64,000 nt of DNA, taken from assembly GCA_937928405.1 (NCBI GenBank), contig CALFWZ010000065.1, positions 1 through 64,000 of the forward strand, given 5' to 3'. The notes below the pieces were generated by a model that saw only the letters and a list, made by a program, of their open reading frames with translations, did not search any database and was not told the DNA's origin. The position numbers and the translations under genes were made by a program. Below, piece after piece: positions 45,901 to 55,449 of this stretch; within the stretch, counting starts at the first letter, position 1, and every line of letters starts with the position of its first letter. This stretch comes from an uncultured Saprospiraceae bacterium (lineage in GTDB: Bacteria > Bacteroidota > Bacteroidia > Chitinophagales > Saprospiraceae).

Positions 45901-47936
45901 TTGGAAGAAAAGTCCCCGAAATTTGTAATGATGGAGGTGATAATGATTTAGATGGAGACATTGATTGTGCCGATGCAGATTGTCAAACGCTCTATTATGC
46001 GGCTAGTCAAACCAATACATCAGTTGCGCTACCAACAAATATCTTAGGAGCACCTGATGGGCAGGAAGCTTCTTTTGGAAATTCTGCGGAGATGGTTGTG
46101 GACTTAGGGAGTGCATTAGATATTGGGGAAGAGTATACCCTAACGTTGAGATATCTTTTCTCGGCAAGTGATATGATGGTTGAGGAATCTATTGATGGGG
46201 TTAATTTCTTTGCTGCTACAAACGCTCCTTTTACCATTTCTGCTGCCTCTCTTACTAATATTAGTTTTACGACCAATGTTCATACTCGATACTTAAGGTT
46301 AACTCCTATTGCTAACGGTAACTCATTTGCAGTAGATGCTATTACTTACGGAAATTGTATTTGCCAGCCCGCTGATTTGGTGGAATCTTATCGAATAAAT
46401 GGCGGAGCCTGGGCCAATGGAGATACTGTAAATGTGCAATTAAGTGAAGATGCTGATTTAAATTTTGTAGGAGCGATTTATGATGATTGGACCTTCATTT
46501 GGACTGGACCAAATGGCTTTTATCAAGTGACGGATTCAGGTACTGATCGTGATATTCTACCGTTGACAAATATTCAAGCTAATCAAGCAGGAGAATATAA
46601 AGTCGTGTACTTTGATACAGTAGGCTGTGTTGATAGTAGTTTTTTTCTTGTAAATGTGGTAGTTCCACCAGAAATTTGTAACAACGGAATAGATGATGAT
46701 GGGGATGGAAATATTGATTGTGCCGATGGTGATTGTCCACCAGCTGATAATGACAATGATTTGATTTGTGATTATGCGGATGTAGATGATGATAATGATG
46801 GGATTCCTGATACGGAAGAAGGTTGTCTGACAGATACTATTTTGATTTGGAATGAAATTTTACCTTCTTTTAATAATGTATCAAATGGTGCTCCAGCTGC
46901 TGATCAATCCGTAACTTATACCAACACTGAAGGTAATTTTGATTATACTTTTGAAGTAAATAATCCCGAAGATAATTATTTTAATCGAGTCTCTATTGGT
47001 AGTTATCAGGCTCTTGGAGTTAATGCCTCTGCCCTTGACAGTCTTGGAGATTTTGCGGAGCTGACCATCCATATTGATAATGTGCCGGCTGGGATTTCTC
47101 TACAAGAAATACTTTTTACAATCGATGATATTGATCGTGGAGGGAATGTGAATACAAGAGAAGTAGTCACGGTAGTAGGATATAATGGAGCAACGGCGGT
47201 TAGTCCAAATGTAACAGCTCAACAAACGGGATTTTTAGTAATCAATCTAGCCGCACCCGATAATTCGGTAACTACGACCACCACCACTTCTGACAATCTA
47301 CCTTTTTTACCGGGAGATACTAATGCTGCAGGAACGGCAGAGCAAGCAGCGATAGATGTTTTATTTAGTCAACCCATAGATCGAATCGTTATTCGTTATT
47401 CACAAACGGGATTGATTTCACCCGGTGGGTTGGGGATCAGACAGTTGATGGGAACTTATTGTATCGATTCAGATGGTGATGGTGTTGTTAATGCTATGGA
47501 CCTTGATTCAGATAACGATGGAATCTTCGATTTATACGAAGCAGGCCATGCGGCGCTTGATGCAAATATAGATGGAATTATTGACGGAGCACCCAGTACT
47601 TTTGGTACGAACGGTTTGTTTAATGGAGTAGAAACGATCGCAGATAACGGAATACTAAATTATATCATTGCAGATAGTGAAACGATCCCAGATGGTATTT
47701 ATGATGCTTATGAATTGGATGCAGATGGAGATACTTGTTTTGATACCATAGAAGAGGGTATAGCAGACGCAGATAATGATGGTATTGCAGGTACCGGTAT
47801 TCCTATCATCGGCCTTAATGGTATAGTATCCACGATTACTTATTCAATGCCACCTAATAACGATTGGCAAAATGCCACTGTAGCTGCCTGCGCTCCTACT
47901 TGTACTGCTCAAGCTCCCGCTTTGAATAAAAATTAA
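42912..47936 (+). CDS. Giant surface protein with MopE and TSP3 repeats, paralogous C-terminal module
   Basis: 1,675 residues from TTG 42912, which gives a clean signal-like start (MKISIYHFVGFLFFF). The open frame extends to an ATG at 42765, but that adds a poor N-terminus, and the preceding giant gene also starts TTG-AAA. The protein has beta-rich N-terminal domains, four MopE-type [12 protein letters not shown] motifs (DNA 43803, 44530, 45920 and 46675) and a LamG-like region (about 563-815, with LQLWLDAEAGTN and VNSYLAMKYGITLS). TSP3 repeats follow, then a C-terminal 150-residue module homologous to the preceding gene's, ending CTAQAPALNKN. No T9SS sorting domain is recognised. The gap to the previous gene is about 270 bp from this start. 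Confidence 0.75.
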   Translation: MKISIYHFVGFLFFFNFGNLSNIKESSTIGDHPTFVTELFNAEYNNSINNKEDDIVASLVSAACPQYTCPGTAGCTYIISGADATNYNVFVGEKICLEAGAIFTGQVGFYGGEMQNCATAPQDFTYFIDAASPSSTFNNYGTFQVSNSPSIQDSLVINNYGNFSMNNLTVRLDAVFNNYCTTTVNNNLYIASTGTFNNFGNVDASVNFTLENNAYVYLTGGCITANQMYNQGIIEGLSCGNITINANTNNTVNGSIIGDLAFIDLTPPGTAPYIDTNNGTVGTGVVWTSCTDCSLIPEEICNNGIDDDGDNFIDANDADCITLGACGCPPGGVVYSTISDPHTVPVGAIHCLTGNGIFDFMDEELWIRGDLYVLSGASVEVTSGANLTMGTNANLIVCEGGSVYHNETIINFDNENTIYNFGWIQICGSFTDFNNLRLGENAVTALKGSHMNFNGDMDYLGNLSGSSYLHLDASFLNGQNSGSVCLNGVSEIVTEVATESHTPTCVTDCNGCPELSSITSTCGDGSVEAAYSALNANQPEICDNGVDDNGDGRIDEAYPGGVQTNLQLWLDAEAGTNTTTTGADVISWGDRSANGYSANADIRATDYPTYTNLGINFHPTVSFDGAYTDIYSDGLHLGSDYIYSDNGGMQIFSVLEHASTGNSFGNVFDFGHAANEVVGLNWTHIYSRNQTPTSHGGVNAALFHQTGSQPLIASLEIDFETNQSLLKNGTVLQSTPIPGLSQITSSEIAEVDTFGNLAAGPVTIGRQASSFALSQSRIFNGGISEVLVYNDTLSNADQEKVNSYLAMKYGITLSHKYVFSDGTIIKDITDGYANDIAGIGVDSCGALIQKQSKSVMDSSIVSIALGGFAVTNSTNLSNFISDKSALVWGHNGATPNSTWNGTNYDIPNGGYLGIDRVWKFTETQDIQNIVLTVDVDDPNFDLPVLPPFPGSDGAYHLFLDDDGDFTNGGTTVQRMTLVSGSIWETTIADPSTSYFSIGRKVPEICNDGGDNDLDGDIDCADADCQTLYYAASQTNTSVALPTNILGAPDGQEASFGNSAEMVVDLGSALDIGEEYTLTLRYLFSASDMMVEESIDGVNFFAATNAPFTISAASLTNISFTTNVHTRYLRLTPIANGNSFAVDAITYGNCICQPADLVESYRINGGAWANGDTVNVQLSEDADLNFVGAIYDDWTFIWTGPNGFYQVTDSGTDRDILPLTNIQANQAGEYKVVYFDTVGCVDSSFFLVNVVVPPEICNNGIDDDGDGNIDCADGDCPPADNDNDLICDYADVDDDNDGIPDTEEGCLTDTILIWNEILPSFNNVSNGAPAADQSVTYTNTEGNFDYTFEVNNPEDNYFNRVSIGSYQALGVNASALDSLGDFAELTIHIDNVPAGISLQEILFTIDDIDRGGNVNTREVVTVVGYNGATAVSPNVTAQQTGFLVINLAAPDNSVTTTTTTSDNLPFLPGDTNAAGTAEQAAIDVLFSQPIDRIVIRYSQTGLISPGGLGIRQLMGTYCIDSDGDGVVNAMDLDSDNDGIFDLYEAGHAALDANIDGIIDGAPSTFGTNGLFNGVETIADNGILNYIIADSETIPDGIYDAYELDADGDTCFDTIEEGIADADNDGIAGTGIPIIGLNGIVSTITYSMPPNNDWQNATVAACAPTCTAQAPALNKN

Positions 47937-47969
47937 TTCTTAGGTAAATTTAATGCTCATTCCCTTTTA

Positions 47970-48020
47970 TTGAATAATTTTCTTTCAGTATCTTCTATGT
48001 GTCGAATAATTAAACAACTT
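47970..48020. repeat. Probable decayed end of a family 1 inverted-repeat element
   Basis: TTGAATAATTTTCTTTCA, a CTTCT core and GAATAATTAAACAACTT line up with the left arm of the element at 19663 read on the opposite strand (TTGAATTATTTTCTTTCA ... GAATTATTAAACAACTT). The other half and the central hairpin are absent. It lies 83 bp upstream of the helicase ATG, in the same orientation to the gene as at the other two loci. The match is short, so chance similarity is possible. Confidence 0.5.
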
Positions 48021-48091
48021 TTTAGAATAAATGAGATTTTACTAAACGCTTCAACAATTCAACATTCCTATCCCAAGATCGATTTTTTCCC

Positions 48092-48099
48092 TACCTTTG
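48092..48099 (+). promoter_or_regulatory. Bacteroidota -7 promoter element (TAnnTTTG) of the helicase gene
   Basis: TACCTTTG matches TAnnTTTG and is followed by four bases (CCCC) and then the ATG at 48104. The predicted transcript is leaderless or nearly so. The geometry is identical to gldC (178-190). Confidence 0.5.
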
Positions 48100-48103
48100 C
48101 CCC

Positions 48104-49348
48104 ATGAAATTTTCAGATTACAATTTCGATCCAAAAGTAAAAAGAGGACTAGAAAAACTAGGCTTTCGGCGACCAACCGATATTCAATTCAAATCCATTC
48201 CCAATATCCTAAAAGGAGAAGACTTATTAGCGGTCGCACAAACTGGTACAGGTAAAACGGCTGCTTTCGCCATTCCCATTGTTGATCTTATTTATGAACA
48301 AAAACAAAAGGAACGACGGCCCACCGGAGCGAAATGCATTGTCCTGGTACCTACCCACGAATTAGCCTTACAGATTGAAGGCGTTTTTAAGCAGATTACA
48401 CAGTTTACTACGGTAAAAGTTATGGCACTAATCGGTGGCGTAGACCAAACGCCCCAAATTGCGCAATTAGAAAAACGAGTGGATATTGTAGTGGCTACCC
48501 CAGGCCGAATGTTTGACCTAATCAGTCAAGGACATTTGCCAACGCACCGAATCGAAATTTTGGTCTTAGATGAAGCGGATTATATGCTCGACCTAGGGTT
48601 TATAAAGGATATCGAAGATTTGATTCGCAAACTTCCTCGCCGTCGGCAAACCTTGTTTTTTTCTGCCACGATTAATGATAAAATTAAGAAAATTGCTTAC
48701 AGTATTGTTCGTCAAAATGCGATTCGAATTCAGCTTTCTCCCAAAGATCCAGTGGCCAAAAAAATAGATCATTCGGTGATCTTCGTTGAAATGGATCACA
48801 AAAGATTTTTTCTCGAAAGAGTGGTTAATGAAAATCCGGGCACCAAAATTTTGGTTTTTGTTCGGACAAAAGTTCGGGCAGAACGCGTCTCCAAAGCGAT
48901 GACACGCGCTGAAATTTCTTCGATTACCATTCATGGCGATAAAGACCAAGTAACCAGAAGCGAAATGCTGAATAAGTTTCGCAATGGAGAAGTACCTTTG
49001 CTTATCGCAACAGATATTACCGCACGAGGAATCGATATTCCAGATGTAGAAATAGTGGTTAATTACGACCTGCCAGTCGAAGCAGAAAACTATGTCCATC
49101 GAGTGGGGCGTACTGGTCGTGCCAATCAAAAAGGACATGCCTACAGCTTTTGTTCTAAAGAAGAAAAACCAGTTTTAAAAGAAATTCAATCTTATCTACA
49201 AAAAGAAATAAAAGTACTTCGGATTGAAGGTTCCGAATATGCGGATACGCTTGATGTTGAGAAAGAACGAAAAAATGACTATAAATCATTGATTGAAGAA
49301 GAAGAAGCTTTTGAACAGAAAAAGAAGAAGAAAAAAAAGAAAAAGTGA
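48104..49348 (+). CDS. DEAD-box RNA helicase (RhlE-like)
   Basis: 414 residues, cytoplasmic. It has a Q motif near FRRPTDIQ (21-28), motif I AQTGTGKT (45-52), motif Ia PTHELALQ (83-90), GG and TPGR (132-135), motif II DEAD (156-159), motif III SAT (187-189), a motif V stretch ATDITARGIDIP and motif VI HRVGRTGR. A lysine-rich tail ends the protein (KKKKKKKKK), likely an RNA-binding extension. The layout fits RhlE-type helicases that act in ribosome assembly and RNA decay, often in cold adaptation. It is convergent with the esterase gene, with only 14 bp between stops and no obvious terminator. Confidence 0.93.
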   Translation: MKFSDYNFDPKVKRGLEKLGFRRPTDIQFKSIPNILKGEDLLAVAQTGTGKTAAFAIPIVDLIYEQKQKERRPTGAKCIVLVPTHELALQIEGVFKQITQFTTVKVMALIGGVDQTPQIAQLEKRVDIVVATPGRMFDLISQGHLPTHRIEILVLDEADYMLDLGFIKDIEDLIRKLPRRRQTLFFSATINDKIKKIAYSIVRQNAIRIQLSPKDPVAKKIDHSVIFVEMDHKRFFLERVVNENPGTKILVFVRTKVRAERVSKAMTRAEISSITIHGDKDQVTRSEMLNKFRNGEVPLLIATDITARGIDIPDVEIVVNYDLPVEAENYVHRVGRTGRANQKGHAYSFCSKEEKPVLKEIQSYLQKEIKVLRIEGSEYADTLDVEKERKNDYKSLIEEEEAFEQKKKKKKKKK

Positions 49349-49362
49349 TTATTTAAACAATA

Positions 49363-52300
49363 TTAATAATCTCTTTGAATGATTAATTTCTTGACCAGAT
49401 TTTTTTGATTTTCTAAATTGATTTTTAAAAAGTAAGATCCACTAATAAAATTATGAGTATCTATTTGTATCAAGTCACTCGGTTTTTCCTCATAATATTT
49501 TTCATAAACCAATCGCCCAAATTGATCGAAAAAAGAAAGACTAATTTTTTGATCCATTATTTTCTCTAAATTAATATAAAAATAATTATTGGCGGGATTC
49601 GGAAAAATGATCGCTTCATGTCTATTATAATCAACATAGAAATAGGTGATATTTGAAATGATCCTACTTCCGTCCTCATTAATTTGGATAATACGGTAAT
49701 AGTTTTCACCGTTTTTTTGCAGTAGGTTTTTTTCTTGATAATAGACGCCAGCCGTTGCATCCGTTTCACTGTCTCGGATTTTTACCGTGACAAAGTCTGA
49801 TCCATCCGTGGAATGCTCAACTAGATAGTAGTCCGCTTTATCATCAGAATTGGTCGCCCATTGTAAATCGGTCAAAGCGTTTGATTGGATCAAAGATAGA
49901 TGTAAAAAGTCCTGTTCAACCGAAATGAAGCCTGAGTTATTTCCATTTATATTGATCGAATAATCTTCTACTTCTCCATTGGCGAAGGTTTCGCAAGGAT
50001 CCGCGGCAGTATCTCGTTTATAAGATATTCGCATGCGGGTAAACCCAGAGACTGCATTTTGTGGAATTGTAATATTACCATTGAAAAATTGAGTTTTAAC
50101 CCCATTCTCATTATTGTATATTACATCTTGATAGGCTGTTTCTTCTCCCAAATCAAAAAATCCATTTTGATTAAAATCTATCCAAATTGTCAGGAAATTA
50201 TTAGTGTTGATTGCGTTGACTTTAGCTTCCACGGTAATTGGATAGGTCTGACCTGAAACGACCATCGTACTAAGACTAGTATAGTCGCTGTAGCTTTGTT
50301 TATTGGAACTGTTATTTATTTGACCAAAATTTACTTGACTAATCCAGTTTTTAAAAGAGGTAATTCCAACGGATGCACAGTATTCCGTCCAACCATTGTC
50401 TGGTTCTATGTTGATATTAAAACTACATTCCGAAATATTTCCACAATTATCAGTTGCCTCATAACGAATCAAGGTGTTTCCGACAGGGAAAAGGCTACCG
50501 CTCGTAGGTCCTTCAATTTGTACTAAATTTAAATTTGTATTGTTGCAAGTTGTCGAAGCTTGTGGTGCAGACCAAGTTACTGGAACGGTATTTTGTCCAT
50601 TGGCTGCAGTTCTAAATATATTTGTAGGACAATTTAAATTAAGCGTGGAAGGGGATGGTCCGCTGCCTGCTTGAATGTTGATTCCATAATCTTCGACCTC
50701 TCCAAAATTAAAATTTTCACAAGGACTGGCATAAGTATTTCGCTGCATACTCACCCGCATTCTTGTAGCACCCAAAAGTGCATCAGAAGGTATGTTAATG
50801 GTTCCGTTAGAGCTTAGGTTAAATGATTGAGTAGCGGAAATATTGATGATGTCCGAATAGGCTATTTCTGCTGGTTCCTGAAAAATTCCATCCTGATTAT
50901 AATCTATCCAAATACGGATATATTCATTGAAATTTTCATAGCTAAAAGTACATGTAATCGAAAGGTTAGAACTTTGCCCGGCCGTTAAATTGGTACTTAA
51001 ATTTGTGAAATCGGCATAGCCTTCTTTCCCGGAACTATTGTTGATCTCCCCCAAAGAAACCCTAGAAATATATTCTAACCATGGCTGTGAAGCTGATACA
51101 TTACAATATTCATTATTAGTGGTTGGAGCGGCTAACACGGTAATGTTAAAGCTACAATTATCAACATTACTACATTGATCAGTTGCCTGATATGAAACCG
51201 AATAGGTACCTACAGAAAGGGAACTGCCACTAACAACACCACTGACTTGTTGCAGATTCGTGATCCCTCCATTACAGGTTGTACTTACATTGGGCGCTGT
51301 CCAATTTACCGTGGCAGTATTAGTACCTTGATTTGCGGATATGGTAATATCCTGAGGGCAGTTTAGACTCAATATACCGCTGTTGGTGGTTGGCGGTTCT
51401 ACCGTAACGGTAAAGCTACAATTTTCGATATTATTACAGAGGTCAGTAGCTTGATACATAATAGTATAAGTCCCAACCCAAAACGAGGAGCCATTAGATG
51501 CCCCACCTACTTGCTGTATATTTGTGGTGCCACTGTTACAGGTCGTACTGACATTAGGAACCGTCCAGTTGATCACGACCGGATTGGTTACTTGGGCTGC
51601 TGTTACGGTAATGTTTTCTGGACAACTTATACTCAATAAACCACTGTTATTGTTGGGGTTTCCTACCGTAATGGTAACAAAGTCCACTAGAGAATAATAC
51701 TTTTGTTCTCCCGCTAATTTTTCATAATCATGGGCTAATAATTGAAGGGTGTAGACTCCTTGTTGATCAAAACTTACCGTGGTGTTGTAGGATTGACTAT
51801 TTGAAAAGGAAACATTGCCAGGACCATCTACCACTGACCATTTTAAAGGAAAAGACGGATTTATTATATCGTTAGAAATTATATTTCCGGATAAACTAGT
51901 TGATTCGTTTAGCGCAATTGTCTGATCTGTACCAGCATTGATAAAATAACCTTGTGTCGATGGACTGTAAGGCCAAGGCGCATTACGGGTTGCCGGAATA
52001 AATCTTCTAAAGAAGTCATACCTACCATCCCAATATTCGCCTGGGTTTTGATAATGATTTAAATCTAAGGAGTGAAGCATTATCTTAGGTCCACTTAATT
52101 GATTAAAAGCGGCAAACACTGTAGAGGATGGATCTACATCATCAAGATAGCCAGTTAAGAAAAGGGTAGGACCATTATATCGTTTAGCAAAATTAATTCC
52201 ATCATAATAACTGGATGCAGTAAGGGTAGCTTGTTCGTGGGCGGCGGTACCAACACCAGATTGAGATGTGTGGATAAAATATGGAAACCCACTGGCTTTA

Positions 52301-55035
52301 TTATAATATAATCCAGCATTTTCACAATGACTTGGATTACTACCCGCTAGCAATGTTACACGATTATCAAGGCCTGCCATCATTAAGGCCAATCCACTGC
52401 CCTGACTGACGCCTAAAACACCAATATTTTGACCATCAAAATCAGGACGGGTAGTCAGATAGTCAATCATTCTGACTCCACCTAACAAAGCATAGCGATA
52501 GAAAATTTCATCAGCTACCGCAATATTATTTGGATTAAAACCAACAGGATCTACTTGATCAGGTTCCACATTCAATATACTAATGCCGACCGAAATAACG
52601 CCAGCTCTTTCTGCCAAAGCAAATTCATCTTGTACTAAACCGGGTGTATTCCCAAAGGAAGGAAAAGTAATCATGGCAGGAAAAGGGCCACTACCAATTG
52701 GAATAGAAATATAAGCATACACCCTACGATTATCAATATTGGCCAAATTGATTCTGTAGGTAGTCGCGTATTGAGAACTACTATAGGCACTTAGTTGAGG
52801 GTCTATTGGAATATTATTTAGTAAGTTTTTTTGATTCTGCCAAAAAACATCAAAATCATTTGGTTCTGGGTGTAAAGGTTGGATACTAAAAGGATCGATT
52901 ACGATCCCCACAGCATCGCTTTGACTACCTTGGTTTACTTCACAAATAATAGATCCGGGGCTATTGCTGATATAAGAGATGGTCTCGCTGCTTCCTGCGG
53001 AAAGATAAAAACTTCCAGTCTCTATTTGATCTGAGAATTGATCATATTTTATCCGGTAGTTAACGGTTCCTGATTCGTTAGAATTTACCGCGAATAAAAT
53101 CGTTTCTCCCGTTTCATAGTAAGCATCAGACTGGTTGGCACGGATGGTTAACTGGGTGACGTTAGGATTATTGGGAGTATAATTAATTGATAAAGTGTTG
53201 GATGTGTCGTTACCATTATTCGCCTCATCTGTCACTGAATTTGCAGGTAAGTTGATGGCGATAGTTCCTTCGTTGACAGGATTTACAGTAAAAGAATAGG
53301 TGTTGCCACTACCAGAAAGTCCAGATAAGTTGGAATTAGAGATGACAAAATCGTTTAGACTAAGACCATTTATTGGTTCTGAAAAATATACATCGACTTG
53401 GAATGATCCGGTAGCCTGCAAACTGGATGTGGTCAAGGTGGCAGTTGGAGGTGTCATATCACCTTGCATAGGTCCATTTGAAACCGTAACGGTGATATAA
53501 TCCTCAAAAGAATAGTAGGTATTGGTATTAGAAAGCATACTCTGATCCTTTCCAGAAAATCTTAATACATAGGTTCCAACCGTTGAAAAAGAAGCGGTAG
53601 CATTATAACCATTCACATTACTAAAACTAACATTTCCTGGTCCGTCAATCAAGGTCCATTCCACTGGATAATTGGGATTATTGATATTATTCTTTTGAAT
53701 ATTTCCGGTTAGATTTAGGATTTGGTTGATGCCAACACTCATATCTTCCCCTGCATCAATCGCATATCCGGTGGTCGTTTGCGGCCACGGCCAAGGAGGA
53801 TTTTGCATACTAGGAAAGGTGCGTCTAAAAAAGTCATAGCGGCCATCCCAGTATTCATTGGGGTGAGGGTTATGTCCTTGGTTAATTCCATGAAATAGGA
53901 TCTTGGGGCCCCGTAGTTGATTATAACAAGCCAAAATAGTCGCCGCAGGAGTAACATCATCTGTATACCCAACGAGATTGAGCGATGGTCCTTTATATCT
54001 TTTGGCAAAATAAACCGCATCGTAATATTTAGAAGCAGCAATTGTTTGATTTTCATGACTCGACGTACCGACATTCTCACGTGAGTTCTTGATATAATCA
54101 GGAAATCCACTGGCTTTATTATATTTTAATCCAAGGTGCTGACAAAGCGCGGCTTTACTTTGAATTAACATATTAACTCTAGTATCAATTCCGGCAGCCA
54201 TTACGGCGAGTCCACCTCCTTGGCTGACACCGATTATCCCCATGTTTTGTCCGTCAAAGTCATTCCGACTAAAAATGTAGTCAATCGCTCTTATAGTTCC
54301 TAAAACAGCATAGCGATAATAATAACCATTCGGGTCCGAAATGTTGTTGGGTATATATGCATTCGGATCTTCCTGATCTGGTTCAATATCGTGAATATTG
54401 ATGGATAGTGAAATGGCTCCACCTCGTTCGGCAATTAGTTGTTGAGATTGTACAATATTGGCAGAAGATCCGAAAGGCGGTAGCGTAATAATCGCAGGAA
54501 AAGGTCCGCTGCCCTTTGGAATAGATAAATAACCGTAGACTCGGCGGTTGTCAATATTGGCTAGATTGACCCTATAGGTGGTGGTATATTGATCATTTGA
54601 TATTTGCGAAAGATTGGGATTGATAGGAATAGAAGCAAGATTATTTTTCTGAGCATTCCAAAAAGCATCAAAATCCTCAGGTTCAGGTTCTAAAGGGCCA
54701 ATATCGCGATATGAAAAGGTAATGACTTTTTTGGCGCTAACTCCATTTTTAATTACTTCTAAAAAAACCACCCCAGGCTCATTTAAGGAAAAAACGATTT
54801 GGGAACTGCCATTTTGAGGTATATTTATGGTACCTGTTTCTAAATTTCCTGTATTATTATCATAATAAATGGCATAGGTTGCTGCTCCTGAAGTGTTAGC
54901 ACTTACTGAAAAACTAGCCGTTTCACCAACGGAATAAGCAGCATCTATGTGATTAGATACAATATTTATTTGTGCAAATGCCAGATTGAACAAAAAAACA
55001 AATAGAATAGATAGGTATGTCTTAAGAAATCCCAT
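49363..55035 (-). CDS. Multidomain T9SS protein with two acetylxylan-esterase-like domains
   Basis: 1,890 residues. A signal peptide (1-21, LAFAQ) precedes two repeats of the unit beta-sandwich/esterase/PKD-like domain (about 25-520 and 625-1120). The esterases are of the acetylxylan esterase/cephalosporin deacetylase type. Copy 1 has Ser271 (GVSQGG), Asp near 359 (GYTDD) and His388 (NQGHNP). Copy 2 has Ser877 (GVSQGSG), Asp near 965 (GYLDD) and His994 (LNHYQNP). Between them lies a bacterial Ig-like domain (about 527-622). Then come HYR-type domains, two GEVED domains (ending FNFGEVEDYGI and FANGEVEDYSI) and a type A T9SS sorting domain (about 1800-1890). It likely deacetylates polysaccharide outside the cell. 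Confidence 0.82.
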   Translation of the reverse strand: MGFLKTYLSILFVFLFNLAFAQINIVSNHIDAAYSVGETASFSVSANTSGAATYAIYYDNNTGNLETGTINIPQNGSSQIVFSLNEPGVVFLEVIKNGVSAKKVITFSYRDIGPLEPEPEDFDAFWNAQKNNLASIPINPNLSQISNDQYTTTYRVNLANIDNRRVYGYLSIPKGSGPFPAIITLPPFGSSANIVQSQQLIAERGGAISLSINIHDIEPDQEDPNAYIPNNISDPNGYYYRYAVLGTIRAIDYIFSRNDFDGQNMGIIGVSQGGGLAVMAAGIDTRVNMLIQSKAALCQHLGLKYNKASGFPDYIKNSRENVGTSSHENQTIAASKYYDAVYFAKRYKGPSLNLVGYTDDVTPAATILACYNQLRGPKILFHGINQGHNPHPNEYWDGRYDFFRRTFPSMQNPPWPWPQTTTGYAIDAGEDMSVGINQILNLTGNIQKNNINNPNYPVEWTLIDGPGNVSFSNVNGYNATASFSTVGTYVLRFSGKDQSMLSNTNTYYSFEDYITVTVSNGPMQGDMTPPTATLTTSSLQATGSFQVDVYFSEPINGLSLNDFVISNSNLSGLSGSGNTYSFTVNPVNEGTIAINLPANSVTDEANNGNDTSNTLSINYTPNNPNVTQLTIRANQSDAYYETGETILFAVNSNESGTVNYRIKYDQFSDQIETGSFYLSAGSSETISYISNSPGSIICEVNQGSQSDAVGIVIDPFSIQPLHPEPNDFDVFWQNQKNLLNNIPIDPQLSAYSSSQYATTYRINLANIDNRRVYAYISIPIGSGPFPAMITFPSFGNTPGLVQDEFALAERAGVISVGISILNVEPDQVDPVGFNPNNIAVADEIFYRYALLGGVRMIDYLTTRPDFDGQNIGVLGVSQGSGLALMMAGLDNRVTLLAGSNPSHCENAGLYYNKASGFPYFIHTSQSGVGTAAHEQATLTASSYYDGINFAKRYNGPTLFLTGYLDDVDPSSTVFAAFNQLSGPKIMLHSLDLNHYQNPGEYWDGRYDFFRRFIPATRNAPWPYSPSTQGYFINAGTDQTIALNESTSLSGNIISNDIINPSFPLKWSVVDGPGNVSFSNSQSYNTTVSFDQQGVYTLQLLAHDYEKLAGEQKYYSLVDFVTITVGNPNNNSGLLSISCPENITVTAAQVTNPVVINWTVPNVSTTCNSGTTNIQQVGGASNGSSFWVGTYTIMYQATDLCNNIENCSFTVTVEPPTTNSGILSLNCPQDITISANQGTNTATVNWTAPNVSTTCNGGITNLQQVSGVVSGSSLSVGTYSVSYQATDQCSNVDNCSFNITVLAAPTTNNEYCNVSASQPWLEYISRVSLGEINNSSGKEGYADFTNLSTNLTAGQSSNLSITCTFSYENFNEYIRIWIDYNQDGIFQEPAEIAYSDIINISATQSFNLSSNGTINIPSDALLGATRMRVSMQRNTYASPCENFNFGEVEDYGINIQAGSGPSPSTLNLNCPTNIFRTAANGQNTVPVTWSAPQASTTCNNTNLNLVQIEGPTSGSLFPVGNTLIRYEATDNCGNISECSFNINIEPDNGWTEYCASVGITSFKNWISQVNFGQINNSSNKQSYSDYTSLSTMVVSGQTYPITVEAKVNAINTNNFLTIWIDFNQNGFFDLGEETAYQDVIYNNENGVKTQFFNGNITIPQNAVSGFTRMRISYKRDTAADPCETFANGEVEDYSININGNNSGFISVEQDFLHLSLIQSNALTDLQWATNSDDKADYYLVEHSTDGSDFVTVKIRDSETDATAGVYYQEKNLLQKNGENYYRIIQINEDGSRIISNITYFYVDYNRHEAIIFPNPANNYFYINLEKIMDQKISLSFFDQFGRLVYEKYYEEKPSDLIQIDTHNFISGSYFLKINLENQKNLVKKLIIQRDY

Positions 55036-55449
55036 TTTACCTTTTTAATTTTTAAAAAATCAAAAGGAGCTTGTGTGTTGGAATCAATTGGCAAGATACA
55101 GGTAAATTATCATAAAATAAAGGTGTTTCACACAAACAGAGGGTATTATACCCAAGAATTTTGGATTAATCGGTATTCTGGTTTTGAAATATTTACTTGG
55201 ATATGAATGGAATAAATTGTTATTCCCTAGTACATATTAAAAATTTGAACCTTGCTTCCCTGTATTAGTCAGTAAGATAAATTGGACAAACACGATTTTC
55301 TAATATAACTTACAACTCAAAAAACTACCTTTGCCCCACGAAAAATAGTTAAACTGAAATAATAGGGTTTATTACTATTTTAACGTCCTTAAGCAGGATA
55401 CTCCACTTAGAGAAAACTTTAACAATCAGACAAAATACTAAACGAGAAA
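55036..55449. other. Divergent intergenic region with a promoter-like box
   Basis: No gene is seen in these 414 bp. TACCTTTG (55326-55333) matches TAnnTTTG and could drive the gene at 55450 with a leader of about 115 bases. A small palindrome GGGTA-TTA-TACCC lies at 55141-55153, nearer the minus-strand esterase gene. Neither has further support. Confidence 0.35.

Noticed and set aside
49320-49345. Lysine repeat at the helicase C-terminus as a simple-sequence repeat of interest
   Set aside because: Lys-rich tails are common in RhlE-type helicases. The codons mix AAA and AAG, so slippage is less likely.
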